64,000 nucleotides of DNA, from NCBI RefSeq assembly GCF_030268085.1, contig NZ_BSDE01000004.1, positions 62,001-126,000 on the forward strand, written 5' to 3'. The translations under genes were made by a program, and so were the position numbers. A model generated the notes under the pieces. That model was not told where the DNA came from and did no database searches. It saw only the letters and a list, made by a program, of their open reading frames with translations. The DNA is from Geothrix limicola (GTDB lineage: Bacteria; Acidobacteriota; Holophagae; Holophagales; Holophagaceae). Below, one piece after another: positions 1 through 11,552 of this stretch. The first letter of the stretch is position 1; each line of letters starts with the position of its first letter.

Positions 1-724
1 TGCCCGGATCGGGACTGGAGTTTTGTGCGGAGCGGCGCTTCTGGATGCGCTTCTGCACCCGCAGGGGCAGGTCGCCGCTGGCGGCCTCCCCGCGCACGGG
101 ATCGCCGTGGCGGCGGATCAGCAGGTAGAGCTGGCGGCGGCTCACGCCCAGGCGCTGGGCGGCCTCCACCCGGTTGCCGTAGGCGCGTCGCAGGGCCTGG
201 TGGAGCAGGAAGCGCTCGAGGGCGTGCAGGTTGGTGGCCAGATCCTCGGCTTCGAAGCGGGGCGGTCCGCCGGCCTCCTCCACGGGCAGCTGGCCCAGCA
301 GCTTCCAGCGCAGCAGGCGGTTCCGCAGCTCCCGCAGGTTGCCCGGGCAGGGCAGGGCGCCGAGCAGGGTGGGCAGCGACCCTTCGAGACCCTCCTCCGC
401 GGCGAGGGCGGCCAGCAGGGCGGGGATGGCCTCGGGGTGCTCGTCCAGCCCCGGCAGCCGCAGGGCCAGGCAGGGCAGGGCGGGCGGCGGGGCCGTGCGC
501 GCGGCCACCAGGCCCCGGGGATGCTCAGACAGCCAGGCGGCGCCGGCCTCCGCGCTGTCGGCGTCGAAGCAGGGCAGACCCCGCCGCGCCGCGAGTTCCG
601 CCGCCAGCACCGACACGCCCGAACCGGCGGCGCCGTAGATCCAGAGGGGCTCGGGCCGCGCGATCAGCTCGTCCAGATGTCCGCCCCATTGGGCGTGGCC
701 CGGCAGGAGGGCGAGGGGGATCAC
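1..724 (-). CDS. Degenerate sigma-54-activator-like protein with Fis-type HTH (C-terminus cut by window)
   Basis: I translated this from a GTG start lying 4 nt after the stop of the upstream trhA gene; the frame stays open to the window edge (about 241 residues). Near residue 32 is GAAGSGVS, which resembles a Walker A loop but has no lysine. Around residue 132 is CPGNLRELRNRLL, close to the PGNVRELxN signature of sigma-54 activators. From about residue 170 a Fis-type helix-turn-helix follows (HALERFLLHQALRRAYGN, then AAQRLGVSRRQLY). The stretch between is only about 100 residues, and GAFTGA and a Walker B DE are absent. By family knowledge such a protein should bind DNA but not remodel sigma-54 holoenzyme. 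It probably forms an operon with trhA. Confidence is good for a real gene, moderate for function. Confidence 0.7.
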   Translation of the reverse strand, partial: MIPLALLPGHAQWGGHLDELIARPEPLWIYGAAGSGVSVLAAELAARRGLPCFDADSAEAGAAWLSEHPRGLVAARTAPPPALPCLALRLPGLDEHPEAIPALLAALAAEEGLEGSLPTLLGALPCPGNLRELRNRLLRWKLLGQLPVEEAGGPPRFEAEDLATNLHALERFLLHQALRRAYGNRVEAAQRLGVSRRQLYLLIRRHGDPVRGEAASGDLPLRVQKRIQKRRSAQNSSPDPG

Positions 725-728
725 GGCC

Positions 729-1490
729 CTACTTCCCCGGGATCACGTGGAAGAGCACGGCGAAGACGTGGCAGGCGCTGCCGGCCACCACGAAGAGGTG
801 CCAGAGGGCGTGGTGGAAGGGGATCTTCTTCAGGCTGTAGACGCCGGCGCCCACGCTGTAGAAGAAGCCGCCGCCGAAGAGCCAGTACAGTCCGTGGGTG
901 GAGAGCGAGCGCCCCAGCGGCGCCGCGGCGATGACGATGATCCAGCCCATGGCCAGGTAGATGCCCGTGGAGATCCAACCCATGCGCCTCACGAAGGCGG
1001 GATCGACGGGCTTCACCGGGGGCGAGTGCAGGTGGTCCACCGGCCCCGGGCGGAGGGCCGACTTGGCGATACGGCCGTAGAAGACCGCCTTGAAGGTGAT
1101 GCCGAAAACGGCCAGTCCCCACACGATGCCGAAGACGGTCCAGCCCCAGGCAGGGCTGATGCGGCCCAGGGCCGACAGGCAGAAGGGCGTGTAGGTTCCG
1201 GCGATGAGGAGGAAGATGGCGGAGTGGTCGAAGACCTTGAAGACCAGCTTCACCTTCGGCCCGCGGAAGGCGTGGTACAGCGTCGACATGAGGTAGAGCA
1301 GGATCAGCGTCGATCCGAAGATCGCCGCGCCCACCACGTCCCGGGCCGTGCCGCGCTGGGCGGCGAAGACCACCATCAGCACCAGGCCCGCGATGGCCAG
1401 GGCCGTGCCCAACCCGTGCGTGAGGCTGTTGGCCCATTCCTCCCGCGGCGTCTGCGGGGTGGATCCGTGGATGGTGGCCGAGCGGGACAT
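729..1490 (-). CDS. trhA: Hemolysin III / TrhA family membrane protein
   Basis: A 253-residue polytopic protein of the PAQR-like hemolysin III (YqfA/TrhA) family, usually linked to membrane energetics or fatty-acid homeostasis rather than lysis. The start chosen is the ATG at 1490 (MSRSATIHG), with GAGG just upstream; a longer in-frame extension reads as low-complexity Pro/Arg sequence and is not credible. Visible family features are the N-terminal EEWANSLTHGLG segment, the LYHAF and FDHSAIFLLIAGTYTPF motifs with the conserved Ser/His/Asp residues, and a C-terminal HALWHLFVVAGSACHVFAV containing the conserved H-x3-H pair. Six to seven hydrophobic segments can be counted. The downstream regulator gene begins 4 nt after its stop. 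Confidence 0.9.
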   Translation of the reverse strand: MSRSATIHGSTPQTPREEWANSLTHGLGTALAIAGLVLMVVFAAQRGTARDVVGAAIFGSTLILLYLMSTLYHAFRGPKVKLVFKVFDHSAIFLLIAGTYTPFCLSALGRISPAWGWTVFGIVWGLAVFGITFKAVFYGRIAKSALRPGPVDHLHSPPVKPVDPAFVRRMGWISTGIYLAMGWIIVIAAAPLGRSLSTHGLYWLFGGGFFYSVGAGVYSLKKIPFHHALWHLFVVAGSACHVFAVLFHVIPGK

Positions 1491-1558
1491 GGCCTCAAGG
1501 ATGACAGACTCTAGGGCGGGCACCCATGCCCGGGAACCCATCCCCGGGGGACATGGAG

Positions 1559-3958
<2,400 letters not shown>

Positions 3959-4022
3959 GGCAACTCCGGGGCGTGCAGGGATCTTACCACGCCATGCGAT
4001 GTATGCGCGTCGGGACAGGAGA

Positions 4023-7000
4023 CTAGCTGACGCGGAAGCGCGCGTGGCTGCCGCCGGGGCCCGGCGTGACTTCGAGGCGGGCGGAGATGCGCGCCTTCAC
4101 CTCTTCGAGGTGGCTGATGAGACCCACGAGACGGCCGCCCTGATTGAGATCTTCGAGGGTGCGCAGGGCCAGGTCCAGCGCCTCGGGATCGAGGCTGCCG
4201 AAGCCCTCGTCGATGAAGACGGTGTCGAGGCGGATGCCGCCCGCGTGGCGCTGCACCACGTCCGAGAGGCCCAGGGCCAGCGCCAGGCTGGCCTGGAAGC
4301 CCTCACCGCCCGACAGCGAACTCACGGCCCGGGCCCGTCCCGTGTGCGTGTCGGTGATCTCCAGCTGCAATCCGCCGGCCTTACGCTGGTCGGTGCTGAG
4401 GGTGGCCCGCCGCAGGGCGTAGCGTTGCTTGCTCATGCGGCGCAGCCGCTCGGAGGCCGATACCAGCACCTCGTCGAGGATGGCACCCTGCACGTGGCGC
4501 TCGAAGGAGATGCGGTCGCCGTCGTCGCCCCGGGCCACGCTCGCGAGGTTGGCCACGGCCCGGTAGCGGCGGTCCTGTAGGCCCGAGGTTTCGGCCAGGG
4601 CGCGCAGGTCGCCTTCGAGTCGGTCGAGGGCCAGGCGCTCGGATTGGGCCCGACCCAGGGCTTCGGCGGCCTGGGCGAAGCGCGCCTGGGCCGCTTCGCG
4701 CTCGGCCTGGAGGGCCGCCAGATCCGGGGCGCTCAGGCCCTCGGCCTGCTGATCGGCCTGGGCGACGCGCTGCTGGGCGGCGGCCAGGTCGGCCGCGTAC
4801 CGTTCGACCTCATCGGAAAGGGCCTGGATCTCCTCGGGGCGGCGCCGGGCCCGGTCGAAATCCGCGCGGTCGTGGAAGTGCGCTGCGGCGAGGGCCTCGT
4901 CGAAGGCTTCGCTGAGACCCCAGGATTCCATGCGCAGGGTCTCGAGCTGCTTCTGGTGGGCCTTGAGGGTGGCCTGGGCGCCCATGGCCGCAAGCCGCGC
5001 GGGTTCGCGGTTGGCGCGGGCCGCGGCCAGTTCGGCCTCGGAGGCTTCGAGCTCGGCCTCGGCCTCGCGGCGCTGGGTGGAGAGGGCGCCGGGCACGCGG
5101 AGCTCCTGCAGCAGGTCCTCTTCGAGCATCTGCATGCGGGCCTTGGCGCCGGCCTCCTGCACCATCAGGTCGTGCAGGCGCTGGTGGGTTTCCGACAGCT
5201 TGGATTCCCACTGGTTGCGCGCCTCTTCGGCGAGCTGCATCAGGCGCTCGACGGAGGCGAGGTTGGCGGTGGCGGCGCGGCTGCGGTCCAGCTCGTCGCG
5301 GTGGCGCGATTCCAGGATGACAAGGGTCTCCAGGCTCACGTCGGCGTGCTCGCCCAGGGCCTCGATGAGATCCTGGCGGCGACTGCGGGCGACCTCCAGC
5401 GCGGTGTTGCGCGAGGCGGTGGCGTCCTGGGCCCGCGCCAGCACGGTTTCGGCGTCCTCCTGAAGCTCGATGGCCAGGCGCACGTCCTGTTCGTCCGGCA
5501 GGTCGAAGGAGGGCTGGGCCGGATGGGGATGCACGTCGCTGCCGCAGACGGGGCAGGCTTCGCCGGGCTGGAGGTTCTTTGCCAGGCGCGCGGCGTGCGC
5601 GGCGAGGCGGCGCTCCTGGATGGCGCGGGCCCGCTCGCGCGCGGCCTGCACGGCCTTCTGAGCCTCCAGCTGGGCCTCCTGCACGGTTTCGAGCGCCGCT
5701 TGGGCCCGGGCCAGCTCTTCGAGGGAACGCTCCAGATCCTCGCGCTGGGTGCGGCGCTTGCGCACGAGGTAGAGCATGCCTTCGCGACCGGCCTCCAGGG
5801 CCGATTCGGTGCGGGCCTCCTGCTGGGCGCCGCGGGCGCGGATCAGCTCCTGCTTGGCGGTCTCGAGGCGCCGCTTCTGTTCCTCGGCCAGCTCGCCGAA
5901 GCGGCCCCGTCCGAGGGCGGCTTCGCGGGCCTCGCGGCGGGCGGTCTCCAGGGCTTCGAGCTTGGGCTCCAGATCACGCAGCCGCGCGATGGCGCGGCGC
6001 AGCTCATCGCGGCGCACCCCGTGGGATTCGGCGTCGGCCACGGCGGCCTCGGCCTGCACGAGGGCGTCTCCGGCCAGGCGCGCGACGGCGTCGAGCCGGG
6101 CCTCTTCGGCCTCCTGCTGGCGGACGCGCTCCAGGACCGCCTCCAGGCGTTCGGCGGCGGGAAGGACGGACACGCAGCGCTTGGCGCGGTCCAGTTCGGT
6201 GCGCTGGGCCCCGATGCGGCGCGACTGGGACTGGAGGTTTTCGAGATCCCGCCGGGCCGCGGCCTGCTCCGCCAACCGCTCCGCGGCGCGGGAACCCTCC
6301 AGCCAGGCGGCGGACGCGCGATCAAGATCCTGGCCCGCCTGCGTCTGATCGCGCAGCAGGGTGTCGGCCTGTTCCGCGGCCTGCTGCAGGAGGCCGGGCA
6401 AGGCCTCGGCGCTGGGCACGCCGGCCTGGGCGAGGCGGCTCTTGATATCGGCCTGGGTGCCGCGCATGGCCTCCTTCAGCGCCTTCTCTTCGTCCGTCAG
6501 GGTGGTGGCGAGCCGCGCGTAGCGGGCGGTCTGGAAGAGGGTCTGGAGGATGGCCTGGCGTTCGGCGGAACCGGCCAGCATGAATTCCTGGAAGCGGCCC
6601 TGGGGCAGCAGCACGACCTGGCGGAACTGATCGGCCTTGAAGCCCAGGAGCTCGGCCACCTTGGGATCGACCTGGGTGGGCTTCTCGGTGGCGAGGGGGA
6701 TCTCCTGGCCGTCCTTCAGCTCCCACAGGTTCGCCGTGTAGGCCTGCCGCTTGGTGCCCTCGCCCCGCTGTTTGGGCACCTGCTGTTCAGGGGACCGGGC
6801 CACGCGGTAGCGGCGCTCGCCCATGGCGAAGTCGAAGATCACCTGGGTGGGCGTATCGGCGGCCGCGAAGTGGCTGCGCAGATCCCGCGTCTCGCGCTGG
6901 CCGCCGCTGGTCTCGCCGTAGAGGGCGTAGCTGATGCCGTCGAGGATGCTCGTCTTGCCGGCGCCCGTGGGCCCGTGGATGAGGAAGAAGGCCTGGTCCT

Positions 7001-7076
7001 TCAGATCGGCGAAGTCCAGCTCCTGGTGGGCCGCGTAGGGGCCGAAGGCCTCGAGGGTGAGGTGAAGGGGCCTCAC
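4023..7076 (-). CDS. sbcC: Exonuclease subunit SbcC (Rad50-like ATPase)
   Basis: A 1017-residue SMC/Rad50-type ATPase, partner of SbcD in an ATP-dependent dsDNA exonuclease and hairpin endonuclease that cleaves DNA ends and palindromes. Walker A is HGPTGAGKTSILDGISYALY (about residues 34-53). Two long Ala/Glu/Arg-rich coiled coils flank a zinc hook, ACPVCGSDVHPH, near residue 505. The C-terminal lobe has the ABC signature SSLSGGEGFQASLALALG and Walker B TVFIDEGFGSLD, followed by the H-loop LISHLEEV. The GTG start overlaps the sbcD stop (GTGA), so the pair is translationally coupled with sbcD first. Confidence 0.97.
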   Translation of the reverse strand: MRPLHLTLEAFGPYAAHQELDFADLKDQAFFLIHGPTGAGKTSILDGISYALYGETSGGQRETRDLRSHFAAADTPTQVIFDFAMGERRYRVARSPEQQVPKQRGEGTKRQAYTANLWELKDGQEIPLATEKPTQVDPKVAELLGFKADQFRQVVLLPQGRFQEFMLAGSAERQAILQTLFQTARYARLATTLTDEEKALKEAMRGTQADIKSRLAQAGVPSAEALPGLLQQAAEQADTLLRDQTQAGQDLDRASAAWLEGSRAAERLAEQAAARRDLENLQSQSRRIGAQRTELDRAKRCVSVLPAAERLEAVLERVRQQEAEEARLDAVARLAGDALVQAEAAVADAESHGVRRDELRRAIARLRDLEPKLEALETARREAREAALGRGRFGELAEEQKRRLETAKQELIRARGAQQEARTESALEAGREGMLYLVRKRRTQREDLERSLEELARAQAALETVQEAQLEAQKAVQAARERARAIQERRLAAHAARLAKNLQPGEACPVCGSDVHPHPAQPSFDLPDEQDVRLAIELQEDAETVLARAQDATASRNTALEVARSRRQDLIEALGEHADVSLETLVILESRHRDELDRSRAATANLASVERLMQLAEEARNQWESKLSETHQRLHDLMVQEAGAKARMQMLEEDLLQELRVPGALSTQRREAEAELEASEAELAAARANREPARLAAMGAQATLKAHQKQLETLRMESWGLSEAFDEALAAAHFHDRADFDRARRRPEEIQALSDEVERYAADLAAAQQRVAQADQQAEGLSAPDLAALQAEREAAQARFAQAAEALGRAQSERLALDRLEGDLRALAETSGLQDRRYRAVANLASVARGDDGDRISFERHVQGAILDEVLVSASERLRRMSKQRYALRRATLSTDQRKAGGLQLEITDTHTGRARAVSSLSGGEGFQASLALALGLSDVVQRHAGGIRLDTVFIDEGFGSLDPEALDLALRTLEDLNQGGRLVGLISHLEEVKARISARLEVTPGPGGSHARFRVS

Positions 7077-8215
7077 GGCCGAACCTCAGCGTTTTGGGCC
7101 TCCGCTTCGAGGACGCGCCGCGCGACCTCGAGGAAGATGGCGGATTCCTCGGCGTCCATGGGCCGGCCCTGGACCTCGTGGAAGAAGGACCGGAACAGCT
7201 CGCCGGGATCCAGATCCCGCGTGCGGATCACCTCGACCTCGTCGGCGGGCAGGGTCACGGGCGCGGGCTGGATGCCGAGGATGTTGGGGTAGATCTGGCG
7301 CAGGCGGGCCATGGCATCGAGCACGGGGCCGTCATCCAGCAGGTCGAGGAAGAGGTAGTCCTCCGAAGGCCCGTGGGGGCCCTTCATCAGATCCTCGAAG
7401 TTGCCCCGCAGGCGGCGCAGGTCGCGGCGGGGGCTGATGGGCAGGGGTTCCGTGCGGGCCGGGCCCTGCTCGGGCAGCTCGACGAGGGTGAGGGCCTTCA
7501 CGTGGCCGGCCTCGGAGGCGCTGTACTTGAGCAAGCTGCCGGCGTAGCGCGCATGGGGCTGGCCGGCCTCCTGGGGCCGGTGAAGGTGGCCCAGGGCCGC
7601 GTAGTCGCAGGGCGCGAAGAGAGCGGGATCCACTTCGCCCGTGCCGCCCACGGAGAGGCCCAGCTCCGAATCGGAGACCGCGCCGCCCGCGACGAAGGCG
7701 TGGGCCACGGCCACGAACCTGTATCCGGCGGGATGGCGGCGGCGGGCCCGCTCCAGCTGGGAAGCCAGCACATCCTGATGGGTGCGCAGCTCGCCGTCGG
7801 CGAGGGCGTAGCGGGCCATGGCGGGATCGGCGTAGGGCAGCAGGTGGAAGGCGGTGCCGCCGATGAGGACGGGCTCGGGATCTGCATCCAGGGGCCCGGC
7901 CAGGTGCAGGCCCTGGGCGCCCAGAAAGCTTGATGCGAAGCCCAGCCGCTCGGGGCTGTCGTGGTTGCCCGCGATGATGAGCACGGGCACGCCGCAGCCC
8001 CGCACGAGGCGGTCCAGCGTGTCGTCCAGCAGGGCTACGGCCTCCTTGGGGGGCACGGCCCGGTCGTAGAGGTCGCCCGCGACGACGAGGGCCTCGGCCC
8101 GGGTCTCGCGCACCATGGCGACGACCTGATCCAGGGCGTGGGCTTGATCTTCCAGCAGGCTCGCGTTGCAGAGGGTCTTGCCCAGGTGCCAGTCAGAAGT
8201 GTGGAGAAAGCGCAT
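7073..8215 (-). CDS. sbcD: Exonuclease subunit SbcD (Mre11-like nuclease)
   Basis: A 380-residue metallophosphoesterase nuclease, the Mre11 homologue of the SbcCD complex. I chose the ATG at 8215 because it gives the canonical N-terminus MRFLHTSDWHLGK; the upstream in-frame extension is not family-like. The five phosphoesterase motifs are visible: TSDWHLGK, VVAGDLYDRAVPP, IIAGNHDSPERL, VAVAHAFVAG and YAALGHLHRPQ. The C-terminal capping domain is present. Its stop overlaps the GTG start of sbcC by 4 nt. Confidence 0.96.
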   Translation of the reverse strand: MRFLHTSDWHLGKTLCNASLLEDQAHALDQVVAMVRETRAEALVVAGDLYDRAVPPKEAVALLDDTLDRLVRGCGVPVLIIAGNHDSPERLGFASSFLGAQGLHLAGPLDADPEPVLIGGTAFHLLPYADPAMARYALADGELRTHQDVLASQLERARRRHPAGYRFVAVAHAFVAGGAVSDSELGLSVGGTGEVDPALFAPCDYAALGHLHRPQEAGQPHARYAGSLLKYSASEAGHVKALTLVELPEQGPARTEPLPISPRRDLRRLRGNFEDLMKGPHGPSEDYLFLDLLDDGPVLDAMARLRQIYPNILGIQPAPVTLPADEVEVIRTRDLDPGELFRSFFHEVQGRPMDAEESAIFLEVARRVLEAEAQNAEVRP

Positions 8216-8409
8216 GGGGATCCGCGGGGAGCCATCGGGCATCGATGGGGAGTATGGCATCTCGGGCGCGGATCCTTCCATGCCGCCCATAGACAACAGG
8301 ATTATTCTCAAGTTCTGGAACCCATACGGCCGAAGAGGGGGGAGGCCGGTTTTCTGCCGGTCCGGTGCCGCCTCAGCGCATCGAAGTCGGTTCCAGGTCC
8401 GGGTGCTCC

Positions 8410-8925
8410 ATGTTCCAATTCGGCAAGAAAGCTGGCCCCACTCGCTCCGCGGCGGATCTGATCTTCACGCTGCTGGGGGAGGGCACCCGCTGGCAGGGCG
8501 ATATCCACGCGGGCCCCAACGGCCTCCGGGTGGAAGGCGAGGTGGAGGGCAGCATCCTCAGCGAAGGCCAGGTGGTGGTGGCGCCCACGGGCCTCGTCAA
8601 GGGCACCATCCAGGCCAAGCACCTCACGGTGAACGGCCGCGTGGAGGGCATCATCAAGGTGGCCGGCTGCCTCGAAATCCTGAAGACCGGATGGGTCGAG
8701 GGCGAGGTGGAGATGGGTTCCCTCGTGGTCGATGAGGGCGGCGTCATCCAGGGCACCTGCCAACTGCCGCCCCGCCCCAAGGTGGTGGAGCCGGTACCGC
8801 TGGTGCCGCGCCGCGACGAGCGTGTGCCGGACCGCTTCGGCCCCGGGGCGGCCGTGGGTTCGGGCACCCATGGTTCGGCGCCGGAGATCCTCCCCGCACC
8901 CCGTTCCCTCGATCGCTTCCGATAA
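8410..8925 (+). CDS. Bactofilin family cytoskeletal protein
   Basis: A 171-residue protein whose middle is a bactofilin (DUF583) right-handed beta-helix built from short repeats: WQGDIHAGPNGLRVEGEVEG, QVVVAPTGLVKGTIQAKHLT, NGRVEGIIKVAGCLEI and TGWVEGEVEMGSLVVDEGG. Bactofilins self-assemble into cytoplasmic filaments without nucleotide and act in cell shape, stalk formation or polar localisation. The N-terminus (MFQFGKKAGPTRSAADL) and the Pro/Arg-rich tail are the usual disordered ends. The ATG at 8410 was preferred to an upstream GTG at 8365, whose extension has no family similarity. A strong terminator follows at once. Confidence 0.92.
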   Translation: MFQFGKKAGPTRSAADLIFTLLGEGTRWQGDIHAGPNGLRVEGEVEGSILSEGQVVVAPTGLVKGTIQAKHLTVNGRVEGIIKVAGCLEILKTGWVEGEVEMGSLVVDEGGVIQGTCQLPPRPKVVEPVPLVPRRDERVPDRFGPGAAVGSGTHGSAPEILPAPRSLDRFR

Positions 8926-8928
8926 GAG

Positions 8929-8954
8929 AAACGCCCCGCGTCTGCGGGGCGTTT
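8929..8954. terminator. Bidirectional intrinsic terminator between bactofilin and pentapeptide gene
   Basis: A perfect 11-bp stem (AAACGCCCCGC / GCGGGGCGTTT) with a 4-nt loop lies between two convergent genes. A/T flanks on both sides allow termination in either direction. Confidence 0.9.
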
Positions 8955-8979
8955 CATCGGGCTGGACGGAATCCGATCC

Positions 8980-11322
8980 CTAGCGCTTCGCGCCGGTGAG
9001 GTTGGTGGCGTCCAGGTTGGCGTCGTCCAGGTTGGCTTCGCGCAGATCCGCGCCACCGAGGTTGGCGCCGCTGAGCTTGGCCCGGGAGAGGTTCGCCTTG
9101 CCGAGGTTCGCGCCGCTGAGGTTGGCCCAGACCATGTTCGCGCCGTTGAGGTTGGCGGCGCTGAGGTCAGCGCCGTCGAGGCTGGCGTCGATGAGGTTGG
9201 TGTGGCGCAGATCGGCGCCCGAGAGGTTCACGCCCGAGAGGTTGGCGCCCGAAAGGTTCGCGCCGTCCAGGTAGGCGTCCTGGAGGATGGTCTCGCGGAG
9301 GTCCGCCCCGCAGAGGTTGGCGCCGTCCAGGTTGGCCTGGCGCAGGTCCGTGTCCTTGAGGGAGGTCTGGCGCAGGTCCACGCCGCGCAGGTCGGCCCAC
9401 ACGAGGCTGGCGCCCGTGAGGTCGGCGTTCACGAGGTTGGCCTCGTTCAGGTTGGCCTGGTAGAGGTTCGCGCCACTCAGGTTCGCGCGGCTCAGGTTCG
9501 CGTTGCTGAGGTTCGTGCGGTACTCGCCGCGGGATTCGGTGGGCAGGGAGGCCAGGTTGGCCTCGCGCAGGTTCGCGCCTTCGAAGTTGCAGGCGAAGAA
9601 GTTGCTGCCGCTGAAATCCGAATTGCGCAGGTCGGCGCTGGCCAGGTCGGTGCCGCTGAAATCGGCGCCGAGGCCCTGGGCCCCGCGCAGGATGGCGCCC
9701 TTGAGCTTGGCGCCGTTGAGGTTCGCGGCGTTGAGCACGGCGTGGTTAAGGTCCATGCCTTCGAGGCTGAAGCCGCTGAGGTCGACGCCCGACAGGTTCG
9801 CGCCCGTGAGCACGGCGCGATCGAGGGTGGCGCCCCGCAGGTTGGCGGCGAAGAGGTTGGCGTCGTGCAGGTTCGCGCTGAGGATGCTGCCTTCGAGGTT
9901 GGACCCGGAGAGATCGGCGCCCGAGAGGTCCGCGCCGCAGAGGTTGGCCGTGCGCAGGTCGTCGCCGCTGAGCTTGGCACCGCGCAGGTTGGCGCCGCCC
10001 AGGTGCGTTTCGCTGAGCTTGGCTTCGGAGAACATGGCCCCGGCGAGGTTGGCGCCGTCCAGGTTGGTTTCGGTGAGGTCGGCCTTGGAGAGGTCCGCGC
10101 CCTTCATGTTCTTGCGGGACAGGTCGACCTTGCTGAGGTTCGCGCCCACCAGCAGGGTGCCCGCGAGCACGGCGCCGTCCAACTGCGCGCCCGTCAGGCT
10201 GGCGCCCGTGAGGTTCGCGCTGCTGAGGTTCGCGCCGCCCAGGTTGATGTCGCTGAGGTCGGCCCCGGTCAGATCCGCGCCGCGCAGATCCGTGTTGCCC
10301 AGCACGGCCCCGGTCAACTGGGCCGCGCCCAGGTTGGCCCCGGCCAGCACCGCGCCGCTGAGGTTGCAGCCGCTGAGATCGGCGGCATGGAGGTTGGCCT
10401 CGCGCAGGTCCGCGCCTTCGAAGACGGCCTGCCGCAGGACGGCCTCGGCGAGATCGGCGCCGCTGAGGTTGGTGCGACCCAGGTCCATGGAGCGCAGGTT
10501 GGTGCCGTGCAGGTTGGCGCCGCTGAGGTTCGCGCCCTTGAGCTTGGGCACGTCGTCCTTTTCGTACTTCAGGATGTCGAGGTGGCGCAGGTCGGCGCCG
10601 GCCAGGTTGGCACCGCTGAGGTTCGTGCCCTTCAGGTTGGCCCGGCTGAGGTTCGCGCCCTCCAGGTTGGCTTCGGTGAGGCTGGCCCAGTGCAGGTCGG
10701 CATCCGCGAGGTTGCTGCCGCCCAGGTTCGCGAGGTTGAGGTTGGCGCCGCCCAGGGTCGCGCCCTGCAGGCTGGCTCCGGAGAGGTTCGCCTTGGCGAG
10801 GTTGGCGCCCACGAGGTTGGCCTGGCCGAGGTTCGCGCCTTCGAGGTTGGCGTCCTCCAGCACGGTCTGCCGGAGGTCTGCGCCACTGAGGTCGGAGCCC
10901 CGCAGATCCTTGCCGCTGAGGTCGAGGCCCGTGAGCGTCACGCCGTTGAGCTTGGCGCCGGCGAGGTTGGCGCCGCTGAGATTGGGCACCGTGGCCGGCT
11001 CGTACTGCTGGATGTCGAAGAAGGTGAGGTCGGCGTTCGAGAGGTTCGCGGCGGAGAAGTTGGCGCCCGCCAGCCGCGCGCGGCTGAGGTTGGCACCTTC
11101 CAGGCTGGCTTCGTCGAAGTTGGCCAGGCGCAGGTCCGCGCCCGCGAGGTTGGCGCCTCGCAGCAGGGTCTGGTTGAGCACGGCCCCCGCCAGATTGGCT
11201 TCAGACAGGTTGGCCCCGCTGAAGTCGAATCCTCGAAGGTCGAGGCCGCTCAGGTCCGTACGGTGGAAGTTCTTCCCCGAGTTGAGGATGAAGACCACTT
11301 CCTTCCGGGTAAGTTCGCTCAT
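8980..11322 (-). CDS. Very long pentapeptide-repeat protein
   Basis: A 780-residue protein that is almost entirely A(N/D)LxG-type pentapeptide repeats from about residue 20 to the end, roughly 150 coils of a right-handed quadrilateral beta-helix. The N-terminus MSELTRKEVVFILNSGKNF is a non-repeat cap; no signal peptide or membrane segment is visible. The repeat is broken at about residue 99 (FDIQQYEPATVPNL), again at about 246 (LDILKYEKDDVPKL), and once more near 595 (LPTESRGEYRTNL). The first two breaks match each other, pointing to duplication of a block of about 147 residues. Known members such as Qnr and MfpA (about 200 residues) mimic DNA and protect gyrase; this one is far longer and its role is unknown. 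AAAGGAAG lies just before the ATG. Confidence 0.93.
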   Translation of the reverse strand: MSELTRKEVVFILNSGKNFHRTDLSGLDLRGFDFSGANLSEANLAGAVLNQTLLRGANLAGADLRLANFDEASLEGANLSRARLAGANFSAANLSNADLTFFDIQQYEPATVPNLSGANLAGAKLNGVTLTGLDLSGKDLRGSDLSGADLRQTVLEDANLEGANLGQANLVGANLAKANLSGASLQGATLGGANLNLANLGGSNLADADLHWASLTEANLEGANLSRANLKGTNLSGANLAGADLRHLDILKYEKDDVPKLKGANLSGANLHGTNLRSMDLGRTNLSGADLAEAVLRQAVFEGADLREANLHAADLSGCNLSGAVLAGANLGAAQLTGAVLGNTDLRGADLTGADLSDINLGGANLSSANLTGASLTGAQLDGAVLAGTLLVGANLSKVDLSRKNMKGADLSKADLTETNLDGANLAGAMFSEAKLSETHLGGANLRGAKLSGDDLRTANLCGADLSGADLSGSNLEGSILSANLHDANLFAANLRGATLDRAVLTGANLSGVDLSGFSLEGMDLNHAVLNAANLNGAKLKGAILRGAQGLGADFSGTDLASADLRNSDFSGSNFFACNFEGANLREANLASLPTESRGEYRTNLSNANLSRANLSGANLYQANLNEANLVNADLTGASLVWADLRGVDLRQTSLKDTDLRQANLDGANLCGADLRETILQDAYLDGANLSGANLSGVNLSGADLRHTNLIDASLDGADLSAANLNGANMVWANLSGANLGKANLSRAKLSGANLGGADLREANLDDANLDATNLTGAKR

Positions 11323-11502
11323 GGAGCTTCCTTTGCGGGTTTGTACAGCATTCGATTGGTCCTGAGTTTAGCCCCCGCGCGGTGTGACCATCAACAGGAT
11401 TTCCCCCATCTGGTCGGCTTTGGGCGCGGGAAAACCTCGATCCGACAGCCGCTTGCGGGGCGCCGGGGGGTGGATCGGGGCGTCCGGCCCCCGGAACCCG
11501 TA

Positions 11503-11530
11503 CAAAACGAAGCCCCCTTGCGGGGGCCTC
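11503..11530 (-). terminator. Intrinsic terminator of rpsA
   Basis: On the minus strand a stem GAGGCCCCC-GCAA-GGGGGCTTC, with one mismatch, is followed by GTTTTGT. It lies 22 nt downstream of the rpsA stop. Confidence 0.85.
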
Positions 11531-11552
11531 GTCTGTGGTCGAAAGGGGGGGA

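Noticed and set aside
4644..7292. An 882-codon open frame on the plus strand opposite sbcC
   Set aside because: It is Gly/Leu/Ala-rich with no motif, and sbcC on the other strand has every family motif. Long antisense frames are expected in GC-rich coding DNA.
8980..11322. Regular short repeats resembling a CRISPR or minisatellite array
   Set aside because: The period is 15 nt and always in frame, with codon-level variation that keeps A(N/D)LxG; it is a coding repeat, without constant repeats and unique spacers.
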